A stretch of 40,576 nt of DNA from Opitutaceae bacterium. GTDB taxonomy: Bacteria > Verrucomicrobiota > Verrucomicrobiia > Opitutales > Opitutaceae. The stretch covers positions 1-40,576 of the forward strand of contig JAUYAK010000035.1 of assembly GCA_030693515.1 (NCBI GenBank), in the 5' to 3' direction. The notes under the pieces were generated by a model that saw only the letters and a list, made by a program, of their open reading frames with translations, ran no database searches and was not told where the DNA came from. The position numbers and the translations under genes are program-made. Below, piece by piece: positions 30,818-39,289 of the stretch; position 1 is the stretch's first letter; each line of letters starts with the position of its first letter.

Positions 30818-33133
30818 ATGAAAAACGTCCATCGACTCACGGCACTTTTCATGGTCTCCGCCGCGGCGGCCACGCTCGCCGCCCAGACCGATCCGCGCAT
30901 CACGAGCTGGCTCGTCTCGCCCTCCCGCCAATACGCCCGCATCTATGAAAGCGACGCGGCAAAAAACGCCGGCACCGCCGTCACCACCTGGAGCCGCGCC
31001 CAAGGCGTGCAGTCCGTGCCGAGCTACGCCGGCGTGATGCAGGTCTCCTATTCCGACAACTGGGTTTACCTCCGCTCGTCGGGACTCGGCTACCACGTGA
31101 TGGGGCCGTGGTATCTCGACGCCGCGCACACGCGAAATTTCCCAAATTTCCCCGCCAACAACAACGTCCTCTACCGCATCCCGCGGAGCCCGACTGTGCC
31201 GGCGACAAAGACCTCCACCCGCGCCGGGGCGATCGGCTACTTCGTGGATGGCGTGGCGATGTTCGACTACACGGACACCTTCTCCTACTCGACGGCTGGC
31301 GGGGCCGATGCCCAGCCCGTCAACACGCTGCGCGGTGACGGCATCTGGAACCGCGACGCCTATGTGAACGAAGGCGTGACCTTCGACGCCGCCTTCGCGC
31401 ACCAAGCCGGCAGCAACTACCATTACCATGCCACCACGCCGGCGCTGCGCCACCTGCTCGGCGACCACGTGGATTACAACGCGAGCACCAAGACCTACGC
31501 CGAGAGCCCGGCCACCGTCACGCGCCACTCGCCGATTCTCGCCTGGGCCTCGGACGGCTATCCGGTTTACGGACCCTACGGCTACTCGTCGCCGCTGGTC
31601 GCGACGAGCGCCGTGCGGCGCATGATTTCCGGCTACGTGAAGCGCGACGGCGCCAACGGCACGACGAACCTCGCGGCCACGGGCCGCACCACGCTCCCGG
31701 CCTGGGCGACGCGGGCGCAAAACCGCGCCGCGACTCTCGCGCCCACCCAATACGGCCCGGCTATCGGCACCGCCAACTACACGCTCGGCCACTACCTCGA
31801 GGACTACGACTACCTCGGCGATCTCGGGAAGACGCAGGGGGCGGATTTCGACTTGGACGTTTACAACGGCCGCTTCTGCGTGACGCCTGAATTCCCCAAC
31901 GGGACCTACGCCTACTTCATTTCCATCGAGCCCGACGGGCTGCCCAAGTTTCCCTACATCATCGGCCGCTGGTTCTACGGTAGTCCGACGGGCGCCGCCG
32001 TCACCGCCATCAGCGAGACCGTCGCCGAATACGTGCGCGGCGGCCAGGCCTCCGCGATCGCGGTCACCGCCGTGCTGGTGAACGGCAGCGTGGTCCTGAG
32101 CTGGAGCTCCGTCGAGGGCGGCACCTACTCGGTCGCCACGTCGAGCGACGGCACGAACTTCACGACGCTCGCGAATGCCGTGACGAGCGCCGGGCTTACC
32201 ACGACCTCCACGTCCGCGACCGTCGCCCACACTTTCAAAGTCACGCTCACCGCGGTCGCAACCTACGACACCCGGGGCACCGGCGGCCTCAGTGGCCTCG
32301 GCAACAACGCCACCGCCACCGTCGGCGCGAGCGGCACCGCCCGTCTCGTGAACATCGCCACGCGCGCGCAAATCGGCGGCACCGCGGGCACGCCCATCGC
32401 GGGCTTCGTGATCGCGGGCAGCGGGACGAAGCCGATGCTCGTCCGCGCCGTCGGCCCCGGGCTCACGAGTTTCGGCGTCACCGGCGCCCTGGCTGATCCC
32501 AGCCTCTCGCTCGTCTCTGGGACCTCGACGATCGCGACCAACGACAACTGGCTCGCGGCCGATGCCGGCACGTTTGCCGCGGTCGGCGCCTTCGCCTTTA
32601 CGGTGGGCAGCAGGGACGCGGCCCTCGTCTCGCCGCTCGCGACCGGCGCCTACTCCACGCCGGTCGGCGCCGGGGGCGGCAGCGGGGTCACGCTGCTGGA
32701 AGTTTACGATGCCGACTCGGCCGCGACGCCGACGGCGCAGCTCATCAACGCCAGCACCCGCGCCTTCGTCGGCACGGGCGAGAGCGTGCTCATCCCCGGC
32801 TTCGTGATCAGCGGCACAGGTTCCGTGAAGCTTCTCATCCGCGCCGCCGGGCCCGCCCTCACGCCCCTCGGGGTGACGGGCGCGCTCGCCGATCCGCAGA
32901 TCACGCTCTACTCCGGCGCCGCCGCGATTGCATCGAACGACAACTGGTCGAGCGCCAGCAACGCCGCCGAGATCGCCGCGACGGCCACGAGCGTGGGCGC
33001 CTTCGCCTTTGGCGCGGGCAGCCGGGATGCCGCGCTGCTCGTCACGCTTTCGGCCGGGGCCTATACCGCGAGCATCAGCGGCGTCGGCGGCACCACCGGC
33101 ACCGCCCTCATGGAAATCTACGTCGCGCAATGA
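30818..33133 (+). CDS. Secreted YHYH-domain protein with two C-terminal surface repeats
   Basis: This 771-residue protein starts with a probable signal peptide (MKNVHRLTALFMVSAAAATL). Its main domain has the YHYH motif in SNYHYHATTPALRHLLGDHV near residue 205, with SPILAWASDGYPVYGPYGYS and LPKFPYIIGRWFYGSPTG, matching the YHYH domain family of unknown function. The last ~260 residues are two copies of the repeat seen in the 18591-20438 protein (RLVNIATRAQIGG, LIRAAGPALTPLGVTGALAD, NDNW, final ALMEIYV). Its stop overlaps the sulfatase start by four bases, so the two are made together. ATG 30818 is chosen for the signal peptide. A ~135-base AT-richer stretch separates it from the divergent kinase gene. 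Confidence 0.87.
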   Translation: MKNVHRLTALFMVSAAAATLAAQTDPRITSWLVSPSRQYARIYESDAAKNAGTAVTTWSRAQGVQSVPSYAGVMQVSYSDNWVYLRSSGLGYHVMGPWYLDAAHTRNFPNFPANNNVLYRIPRSPTVPATKTSTRAGAIGYFVDGVAMFDYTDTFSYSTAGGADAQPVNTLRGDGIWNRDAYVNEGVTFDAAFAHQAGSNYHYHATTPALRHLLGDHVDYNASTKTYAESPATVTRHSPILAWASDGYPVYGPYGYSSPLVATSAVRRMISGYVKRDGANGTTNLAATGRTTLPAWATRAQNRAATLAPTQYGPAIGTANYTLGHYLEDYDYLGDLGKTQGADFDLDVYNGRFCVTPEFPNGTYAYFISIEPDGLPKFPYIIGRWFYGSPTGAAVTAISETVAEYVRGGQASAIAVTAVLVNGSVVLSWSSVEGGTYSVATSSDGTNFTTLANAVTSAGLTTTSTSATVAHTFKVTLTAVATYDTRGTGGLSGLGNNATATVGASGTARLVNIATRAQIGGTAGTPIAGFVIAGSGTKPMLVRAVGPGLTSFGVTGALADPSLSLVSGTSTIATNDNWLAADAGTFAAVGAFAFTVGSRDAALVSPLATGAYSTPVGAGGGSGVTLLEVYDADSAATPTAQLINASTRAFVGTGESVLIPGFVISGTGSVKLLIRAAGPALTPLGVTGALADPQITLYSGAAAIASNDNWSSASNAAEIAATATSVGAFAFGAGSRDAALLVTLSAGAYTASISGVGGTTGTALMEIYVAQ

Positions 33134-35211
33134 ATCGACTCCCCCGTCTGTTCCTCGCGCTCGGACTTGTCGCCGGTTTGGCCCGCTTCGCCTCCGCGGC
33201 TTCGCCGCCGAACGTCCTTCTGATCGTCGCCGACGACCAGGGTTGGGGCGACGTGCCGTGGCGGGGCAGTCCCGCGCGGATGCCGAACCTCGATCAGCTC
33301 CGGCAAAGCGGCACGGAGCTGCTGCGTTTCTACGCCAGCCCGGTGTGCAGCCCCACGCGCGCTTCGTTGTTCACGGGTCGCTCCGCCGTGCAACTGGGCA
33401 TCCGCGATCAGTTCGCCCCGAACAATGACGGGCTTTCGCTGCTCGAGCACCTGATGCCGGAGAGCTTCCGTGCGGCCGGCTACCAGACGGCGCTGATCGG
33501 CAAATGGCATCTCGGCTCCACGACCGCGGAACGCCGCCCGCTCGCCCGCGGCTTCGATCGCTTCTACGGTTTTCTCGGGCCCGCGATCGATTACTACACG
33601 CATCTTTTCACCGGACCCGCCGGCGGTCTCGACTGGCAGCGCGACGGTGTGACGCTCAACGAACCCGGCTACGCCACGGATCTCATCGCCGCGGAGGCGG
33701 TCCGTCTCCTCCGCACGCGCGATCCGGCGAAGCCGTTTCTCCACGTCGTCACCTTCAACGCGCCGCACACGCCCTACGCTGCGCCGGAGGAGCTTAAGGC
33801 CAACTACCCGATGCTCTCCGGCGATGCCCAGACTTACGCGGCGATGCTCGAGAGTCTCGATAACGGCCTCGGCCGCATCCTCGCCGAACTCGCCGCTCAG
33901 GGCCTCGCCCACGACACGCTCGTCGTCTTTGTCTCCGACAACGGCGGCACCGGCCCCGGTCGCAACACGCCCCTGCGCCTCAACAAGGGCAACATCTACG
34001 ACGGCGGCATCCGCGTCCCCGCTCTCATCCGCTGGCCCGGTGTCGTCCGCGCCGGAGCGACGAGCGACCAGTTCGTGACCGCGCAGGATATTTTTCCCAC
34101 GATCGCCGCCGCCACAGGGATGACGCCGCGCAACGGCCTGCCGTTCGACGGACTGAACCTCTGGACCACGCTCCGCACCGGCGCGCCCACGGTCGAGCGG
34201 ACGTTTGCGATGGCGACGACCGTGAACTATGCCCAGTTCGAAGGCCGCATGAAGCTGGTCCGCATCGGCGCGCGGGACGAACTTTACGACATCGTCGCCG
34301 ATCCCTCCGAGACCACGAATCTCGCGGCCGCGCAGCCCGCCGTGCTGGCGCGGCTGCAAACCACGCTCGCCGGCACGCTCGTCCGCTCGCTCGGTCCGGA
34401 GACCCACGGCGATGCGCGCGTGACCAATCTGTCCGTGCGGGCGGCCGTCGGCGGGACGGCAGGCACGCCCATCCTCGGCTTCGTCGTCACGGTCGGGGAG
34501 AAGCGCCTGGTCGTGCGCGCGGCCGGCCCGGCGCTGGCGGGGTTTGGCGTGGCGGGTGCGCTGGCTGATCCGCTCCTCGAGCTGCGGCAGGGCCAAACCC
34601 TCGTCCAAGCCAACGACAACTGGTCCGCGATCGATGCCGCTGCGATGGCGGCGGTGGGCGCGTTTGCGCTGCCGGCGGCCAGCAAGGATGCGGCGCTCGT
34701 GGTGACGTTGCCGCCCGCCCCTTACACGGCGCAAACCTCCTCGATAGTTGCTGGCGGCACCGGCGTCGCCCTCGTGGAGATTTACGACACCGGCGCTGGC
34801 GCCACGACCGCGCGTCTCGTCAATGCCTCGGCCCGTGCCTTCGTCGGCACGGGCGCCTCGATCCTGATTCCGGGTATCGTCGTCGGTGGGGACGGTGCGG
34901 CGGGCCTGCTGATTCGCGCGGCCGGCCCCGCGCTGGGGAAATTCGGCGTGGCCGACACCCTCGCCGATCCGGTGATTTCACTTTATCGCGGCAGCAGCCT
35001 AGTCGCGACCAACGACGACTGGGGCGCCGCCGCGAATGCCGCCCAGATTACAAGCAGCGCCGCCGCCGCCGGGGCCTTCGCGTTCGACAACGGCAGCCGC
35101 GACGCCGCGCTGCTCACCACCCTGCCCGGCGGCACGAGCTACTCCGTGCAGGTGAGCGGAAAAAACAACACGACGGGCACCGTGCTTGTGGAATTCTACC
35201 TCGTGCCGTGA
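33130..35211 (+). CDS. Secreted arylsulfatase with two C-terminal surface repeats
   Basis: This 693-residue family S1 sulfatase has a signal peptide (MNRLPRLFLALGLVAGLARF). Landmarks are PNVLLIVADDQGWGDVPW (metal-binding Asp pair), SPVCSPTRASLFTGR, where Cys of C-S-P-T-R would be converted to formylglycine, GKWHLGS, and VSDNGGTGPGRNTPLRLNKG. It probably cleaves sulfate esters from polysaccharides outside the cytoplasm; the substrate is unknown. Residues ~430-693 are two copies of the shared surface repeat (NLSVRAAVGGTAGTPILGF, LIRAAGPALGKFGVADTLAD, final VLVEFYLVP). The ATG overlaps the YHYH stop. The last 58 bases recur at 37476-37533. No sulfatase-maturation gene is nearby. Confidence 0.92.
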   Translation: MNRLPRLFLALGLVAGLARFASAASPPNVLLIVADDQGWGDVPWRGSPARMPNLDQLRQSGTELLRFYASPVCSPTRASLFTGRSAVQLGIRDQFAPNNDGLSLLEHLMPESFRAAGYQTALIGKWHLGSTTAERRPLARGFDRFYGFLGPAIDYYTHLFTGPAGGLDWQRDGVTLNEPGYATDLIAAEAVRLLRTRDPAKPFLHVVTFNAPHTPYAAPEELKANYPMLSGDAQTYAAMLESLDNGLGRILAELAAQGLAHDTLVVFVSDNGGTGPGRNTPLRLNKGNIYDGGIRVPALIRWPGVVRAGATSDQFVTAQDIFPTIAAATGMTPRNGLPFDGLNLWTTLRTGAPTVERTFAMATTVNYAQFEGRMKLVRIGARDELYDIVADPSETTNLAAAQPAVLARLQTTLAGTLVRSLGPETHGDARVTNLSVRAAVGGTAGTPILGFVVTVGEKRLVVRAAGPALAGFGVAGALADPLLELRQGQTLVQANDNWSAIDAAAMAAVGAFALPAASKDAALVVTLPPAPYTAQTSSIVAGGTGVALVEIYDTGAGATTARLVNASARAFVGTGASILIPGIVVGGDGAAGLLIRAAGPALGKFGVADTLADPVISLYRGSSLVATNDDWGAAANAAQITSSAAAAGAFAFDNGSRDAALLTTLPGGTSYSVQVSGKNNTTGTVLVEFYLVP

Positions 35212-35221
35212 CGGGCGCGGA

Positions 35222-36251
35222 TCACTTGTAGGCCACACCCGCGCTGGCCGGACCGGCCAGGGGAATCACCTCGGTGCGGCTGAAGCCGGCCTCTTTGCAC
35301 CACCGGCCAAAGTCGGCGCCGGTGAAGTCGAAGGCCTCGCCAAATTCAATCAACATGTTGAGCGACATCATCAGGCCAAAGGCGTTTTCGCGGCGCGCGT
35401 CGTCGATCAGGTTTTCGACGACAATGAAGGCGCCGCCTTTCGGGAGCGCGTTGTAGGCCGCGCGGATGAGGTGCATTTTTTTTCTCCAGATTCCAGTCGT
35501 GGAGAATCAGGCCCATCGTAATCACGTCGGCCTTGGGCAGCGGTTCCGCAAAGAAGTCGAGCGGCCGCGCGGTCACGCGGTCGGCGAGCCCCGCCGCGGC
35601 GATCTTGCGCTCGGCGATTTTCACAACCTCCGGCAGATCGGTCGTGGTGCAGTGCAGGTGCGGGTGCCGCTGGGCGACCAGCAGGGAAAGCAGGCCGACC
35701 GAGCCGCCGACGTCGCAAAGCGTCTGGTAGCGCGAGAAGTCGAACTTGTCCGCCAGCGCCTGAAAATTCCCGTGGGAGATACCGCTCATGGCGGCGCAAA
35801 ACTGCTCGAGGCGCGCGGGACTGCTGTAGAGTTCCTCGAACATGGACTTCCCGGAGTGCTTGAGCTCGTTCTGCGGCTGGCCGGTGCGCAGGGCCTCGTT
35901 GAGGTCGCCCCAGAACGGGTAGAGCCGCGCGCCGGCCATTTCGAGAAAGCCGCCGAGGAACGCCGGGCTCTTACGATCGAGAAAGGCGGCCGTCTCTTCG
36001 GTGTTGCGGTAGCGGGACGCGGGGCCGTCGCCTTCGCGGGCGAGAAAGCGCAGCGCCACGAGCGTGTCGAAAAAGTCCGGGTTGGCGCGCACGTGGAGGC
36101 CGAGGGCGCGTTGCAGTTCGTCACCGGTCAGAGCGCGGTCGCCGAGTTCGGTGAAGACGCCGAGCTCGACGGCGGAGAGGAGGACGCGGGCCGGCCAGAA
36201 GGCCATGCCGGTTTCCATGATGCGGGCGGGGGAGAGGGCGGAGGCGGTCAT
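35222..36251 (-). pseudogene. Class I O-methyltransferase-like gene with a frameshift at an A8 run
   Basis: Two frames together encode one ~340-residue methyltransferase. The first (ATG 36251) gives an N-terminal dimerisation region (MAFWPARVLLSAVELGVFTE) and the SAM-binding core ([51 protein letters not shown]), as in acetylserotonin or hydroxyneurosporene-type O-methyltransferases. At 35476-35483 the coding strand has eight As where seven would keep the frame (LEKK then [20 protein letters not shown]). Beyond it the second frame continues to a normal end ([17 protein letters not shown]). It is either a real lesion or a homopolymer error; the rest is well kept, which favours a recent or artificial change. 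Confidence 0.8.
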
Positions 36252-36413
36252 TGGAGTGATAGAATTCCGAGGGCTGCGGGGCTGGGTGGGAAGGTTTCGC
36301 CTCCGGGTTGTCGCATGAAACAACGAAACAGAGCCTCACGGGGATAAGGACCCCAATCAGCAACGGGCAACGGGCCGGCTTGTTTTGGGGGCCGCCCCGG
36401 CACCGTCCGGCGA

Positions 36414-37361
36414 TTATTGGATCGGAATGCGCGCCTTGTTGGCGGCGAGCCAGGTGTCGAAGTTTTGCAGTGCAGGATTAAGCGCGCGGGAGAGATCGAG
36501 CGGGCGCGCCGCGCAGAAGTCCGCCTCAAAGTCGTGCTTGTATTGAAACATATTGCCGAGGTCGTCAGCGCCCGGGAAGCCGAGTTTGCGATAGTCGTCG
36601 AAGGGCATCGCGTAAAACGCGACCGGCTGGCCAAGCGCCTTGCCCAGCGAGGCCGCCATCTGCGCGCCGGTGGGATGCTCGCCCGCGACGCCGATGGATT
36701 TGCCAATGTAGTTGTCGCCGGCCTTGAACACGCCGTAAGCGCAGCGGCCAATGTCCTCGGCCGCGATGCCGGGCAACTTCTTGCCACCCATCGGGAGAGC
36801 GAACACCAGCTTGCCGTCGGCGCCCTTCCGCGGGCCCATGCCGAAGTGGATGAGGTTTTCCCAATAGAACGAGGTGTGGAACAGCGTCGTCGGCACGCCC
36901 GCCTTGGCGAACTCGGCGTTGGCCTCGCCCTTGCCGTCGAAATGCGGCACCTTGTAGTTGCCGTGCAGCGTGGGCATGCGCGGGTCGGAAAGGGGGATTT
37001 TTTTTCGCGTGTCCTCGAGCGTGGACCATACGACGTGCTTCAGGCCGGTGGCCTTCGCCGCGCGGGCCATCGCGGCGACCTCGGCCATTTCCTTTTCGGC
37101 CGAGAAGTGCGCCCAGAAAAATGTGACGCAATACGCACCGTAGGCGCCGGTAAACGCGCGCACGAGGCTGGCCTCATCGTCCACATCGCCCGCGACGACC
37201 TCCGCGCCGAGCGCGGCGAGGGCTTTGGCCTTGTCCGATTTGGGATCACGGACGATGGCGCGCGCGGCGAAGCCGCCTTTCGGATCGTTGAGGATGGCGC
37301 GGACGAGTCCGCCGCCTTGGGCGCCGGTGGCGCCGAGAACTGCGATGATTTTTTTGCTCAT
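36414..37361 (-). CDS. NmrA/HSCARG-like NAD(P)-binding protein
   Basis: This 315-residue atypical short-chain dehydrogenase is of the NmrA type. The N-terminal Rossmann loop reads VLGATGAQGGGLVRAIL, followed by ARAIVRDPKSDKAKALAALG, VVAGDVDDEASLVRAFTGAY and VWSTLEDT where a catalytic Ser-Tyr-Lys would be expected. The usual YxxxK is not clear, as in NmrA-like regulators that sense NADP rather than reduce substrates. The C-terminal part includes GKSIGVAGEHPTGAQMAASL. It lies ~160 bases upstream of the methyltransferase on the same strand, possibly cotranscribed. It is bracketed by the 58-base duplicated sequence. Confidence 0.87.
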   Translation of the reverse strand: MSKKIIAVLGATGAQGGGLVRAILNDPKGGFAARAIVRDPKSDKAKALAALGAEVVAGDVDDEASLVRAFTGAYGAYCVTFFWAHFSAEKEMAEVAAMARAAKATGLKHVVWSTLEDTRKKIPLSDPRMPTLHGNYKVPHFDGKGEANAEFAKAGVPTTLFHTSFYWENLIHFGMGPRKGADGKLVFALPMGGKKLPGIAAEDIGRCAYGVFKAGDNYIGKSIGVAGEHPTGAQMAASLGKALGQPVAFYAMPFDDYRKLGFPGADDLGNMFQYKHDFEADFCAARPLDLSRALNPALQNFDTWLAANKARIPIQ

Positions 37362-37475
37362 GGAGGTGGGGATGAAGGGGCGGTGAATTGAATGGTCCGA
37401 TGCTTTGCGCTTGGGCTCGCTGATACTTTTGGCAGGTGCGGCGGCCGCGGTCGGGGCGAGTTAACCTGTGTCGGA

Positions 37476-37533
37476 GAGCGGAAAAAACAACACCACAGGC
37501 ACCGTGCTCGTGGAATTCTGCCTCGTGCCGTGA
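37476..37533 (+). repeat. 58-base copy of the sulfatase gene's 3' end
   Basis: This sequence matches 35154-35211 (last codons and stop of the sulfatase) at 54 of 58 bases, ending with the same TGA. No homology extends upstream. Both copies lie on the plus strand, so the methyltransferase and NmrA genes sit between direct repeats ~2.3 kb apart. It is a gene fragment left by duplication or a decayed second repeat-bearing gene. Confidence 0.8.
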
Positions 37534-37570
37534 ACCGCGAGGCAGCGTGGGGCGCGATGCGCCCCGTCTT

Positions 37571-38167
37571 TTAGCGCGCGGCCCGGAACATCCGGCTGAT
37601 CACCGGTGAACTGCCGGCCTGAATCTCGCCGATGATTTCATAGCCGAAGCGCTGGTAGAACGGTATGTTCGTGGGATTTGACGTTTCAAGATAGGCGGCC
37701 ACGTGGGCCCGATCGCAGACCTCCAGGCCCCGGGCGAGCAACGCGGAGCCGTAGCCCTGGCCCTGCCGCCGCGAATCGACGCCGATGGCGGGCAGATACC
37801 AGTGGGTCTCGTCCGGGTGCCCGGCGCCGACTTGCTCGAGCACGCCGAAGGCCTCGCCGTGCCGCTCGCTGTCCACCCCCTGCGCCATCACGGCCCCCAG
37901 CGCCTGCTCATCCGGACCCACGCCCGGCGGGAGCCAGAGCGCGGCCCCGGCAAAGTCCGCGGACCGGTAGGCCGAGCCGTGTTCAAAGCCCCGCCCGGCG
38001 AAATGCTTCAGCACCTGCGGGGCGAAAGTCAGATACTGCAGCGCGTCGGGAAACAGCCAGCGAAGGACCGGATCGGAGGCGAACGCAGTCGTGAGCGCGG
38101 CCGTCATCCGATCCCGGTCGTCGAGCGTGGCGCACAGGACTGAACGAGCGGTGGGCGGGGTTGTCAT
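37571..38167 (-). CDS. GNAT family N-acetyltransferase
   Basis: This 198-residue protein has the GNAT acetyl-CoA-binding segment near residues 125-160: THWYLPAIGVDSRRQGQGYG, SALLARGLEVC, then YLETSNPTNIPFYQRFGYEI. This is the arrangement of puromycin acetyltransferase-like members. The N-terminal part (ATLDDRDRMTAALTTAFASD, PVLRWLFPD) also fits. The substrate is unknown. ATG 38167 is preferred to 38239 because the fold starts there. It is preceded on its own strand by the response regulator gene. Confidence 0.85.
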   Translation of the reverse strand: MTTPPTARSVLCATLDDRDRMTAALTTAFASDPVLRWLFPDALQYLTFAPQVLKHFAGRGFEHGSAYRSADFAGAALWLPPGVGPDEQALGAVMAQGVDSERHGEAFGVLEQVGAGHPDETHWYLPAIGVDSRRQGQGYGSALLARGLEVCDRAHVAAYLETSNPTNIPFYQRFGYEIIGEIQAGSSPVISRMFRAAR

Positions 38168-38337
38168 GGAGCGAAGGGGTGCGGGGCGCAGTTGGGGGGA
38201 GTGAAGCGGGGAGCCCTGAAGACGTTGAGGCTGGTGCAACTGCGCACTCCCTCACCCGTGGTTTTGAAATTGGGCGCGTTTATCCTGCTGGCAAGTTTGG
38301 TTTCGGCGGCTGCGGGAGGAAGCCATGCCCAACGGTT

Positions 38338-38358
38338 CGGCCCGGGGCAATCGGGCCG
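38338..38358 (-). terminator. GC hairpin after the response regulator gene
   Basis: CGGCCCG and CGGGCCG form a 7-base stem with a 7-base loop, 17 bases past the regulator stop on the minus strand. No T-run follows, so termination activity is uncertain. Confidence 0.35.
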
Positions 38359-38374
38359 CGCTCCGGGGCCGCGT

Positions 38375-39106
38375 TCACTCCGGCCCGACCATCATGTAAC
38401 CCGCCGAGCGCACAGTGCGTATATACTTGGGCTCCTTGGCGTCATCGCCCAATTTTTTTCGCAGCGAGGAAATATGCACGTCGATCGATCGATCAAACAC
38501 GTCGTAGTTGCGGTCGCGGCACTCGTCGAGGAGGGCCTCGCGCGATTTCACGCGGCCCTTGGCCTTGGCGAGGCTCGCCAGCAAATCGAACTCCACCGGC
38601 GTGAGCACGAGGGGCGCGGTGTCCATCACCGCGGAGCGGGCGTCGAGGTTCACGCGCAGCGCGCCCACCACGAGTTCGGTGGGCGGCTTCTCCGCGGCAC
38701 CCGTGGCGGTCGCGGTCGCGACGCTGCGACGCAGCACGGCGCGCAGCCGGGCGAGCAGCTCGCGCGTGGAAAAAGTCTTCGGCAGGTAGTCGTCGGCGCC
38801 GACCTCGAGGCCGACGATGCGGTCGACGTCCTCGACCTTGGCCGTCAGCATGATGATGGGGGTGGCGTCGTTGGTGGCGCGCAGCCGGCGGCAGATCGAC
38901 AAGCCATCCTCGCCCGGCATCATCAGGTCGAGCACGATGAGGTCGATGCTCTCGCGCGCCAGCAGCCGGCTCAAGGCCTTGCCGTCCTCGGCCAGCAGGA
39001 CGTCGAAGCCTTCCTGCGACAGGTAGCGCCGCAGCAGGTCGCGGATGCGGGCGTCGTCGTCGACGACGACGATGCGATCGACTTTGGTGGTGGCAGCGAC
39101 GTTCAT
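38375..39106 (-). CDS. OmpR-family response regulator, apparently chimeric
   Basis: This 243-residue two-domain regulator has a receiver with acidic pocket VVDDDAR, phospho-Asp D60 in IVLDLMMPG, and K110 in DDYLPK. A winged-helix DNA-binding domain follows (LTPVEFDLLASLAKAKGRVK, FDRSIDVHISSLRKKLGDD, YIRTVRSAGYMM). The receiver up to residue ~110 (MNVAATTKVDRIVVVDDDAR, RDLLRRYLSQEGFDVLLAED, GLSICRRLRATND) looks like OmpR of Burkholderiales. From TFSTRELLARLRAVLRRS onward it looks like CpxR-type regulators of the main organism, with PKTFSTREL where betaproteobacterial OmpR would have PKPFNPREL. The change falls in a motif common to both. ATG 39106 gives the OmpR-type N-terminus. The lineage assignments are from memory and need alignment. 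Confidence 0.75.
   Translation of the reverse strand: MNVAATTKVDRIVVVDDDARIRDLLRRYLSQEGFDVLLAEDGKALSRLLARESIDLIVLDLMMPGEDGLSICRRLRATNDATPIIMLTAKVEDVDRIVGLEVGADDYLPKTFSTRELLARLRAVLRRSVATATATGAAEKPPTELVVGALRVNLDARSAVMDTAPLVLTPVEFDLLASLAKAKGRVKSREALLDECRDRNYDVFDRSIDVHISSLRKKLGDDAKEPKYIRTVRSAGYMMVGPE
38777..38836. other. Probable chimera junction
   Basis: These bases encode about residues 91-110 of the regulator (VEDVDRIVGLEVGADDYLPK), a stretch nearly identical across OmpR/CpxR regulators. Everything right of it resembles a betaproteobacterium and everything left resembles Opitutaceae. A homology-driven join here, by assembly or by recombination, would leave the reading frame intact, as seen. 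The exact breakpoint cannot be placed within the shared stretch. Confidence 0.65.
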
Positions 39107-39289
39107 CGGCGACTCCAAAGATGTAACAGGCGCATTGTGGACGCCCAAGCCCGGTGTAAACCCCAGGGTTCGACCTTCTGTTACAAGTCTTGCGGGTAAT
39201 CGGCGGCCGTTGTCGTCCACCCGTGAACCCTGTCACACACTGAGGGGCCATGGCGCTGTCGCCACGGCCTCGTCACCACAAGGAATGCC

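Noticed and set aside
30794-33130. 778-codon open frame on the minus strand
   Set aside because: It is antisense to the YHYH protein, whose signal peptide, motif and repeats are clear.
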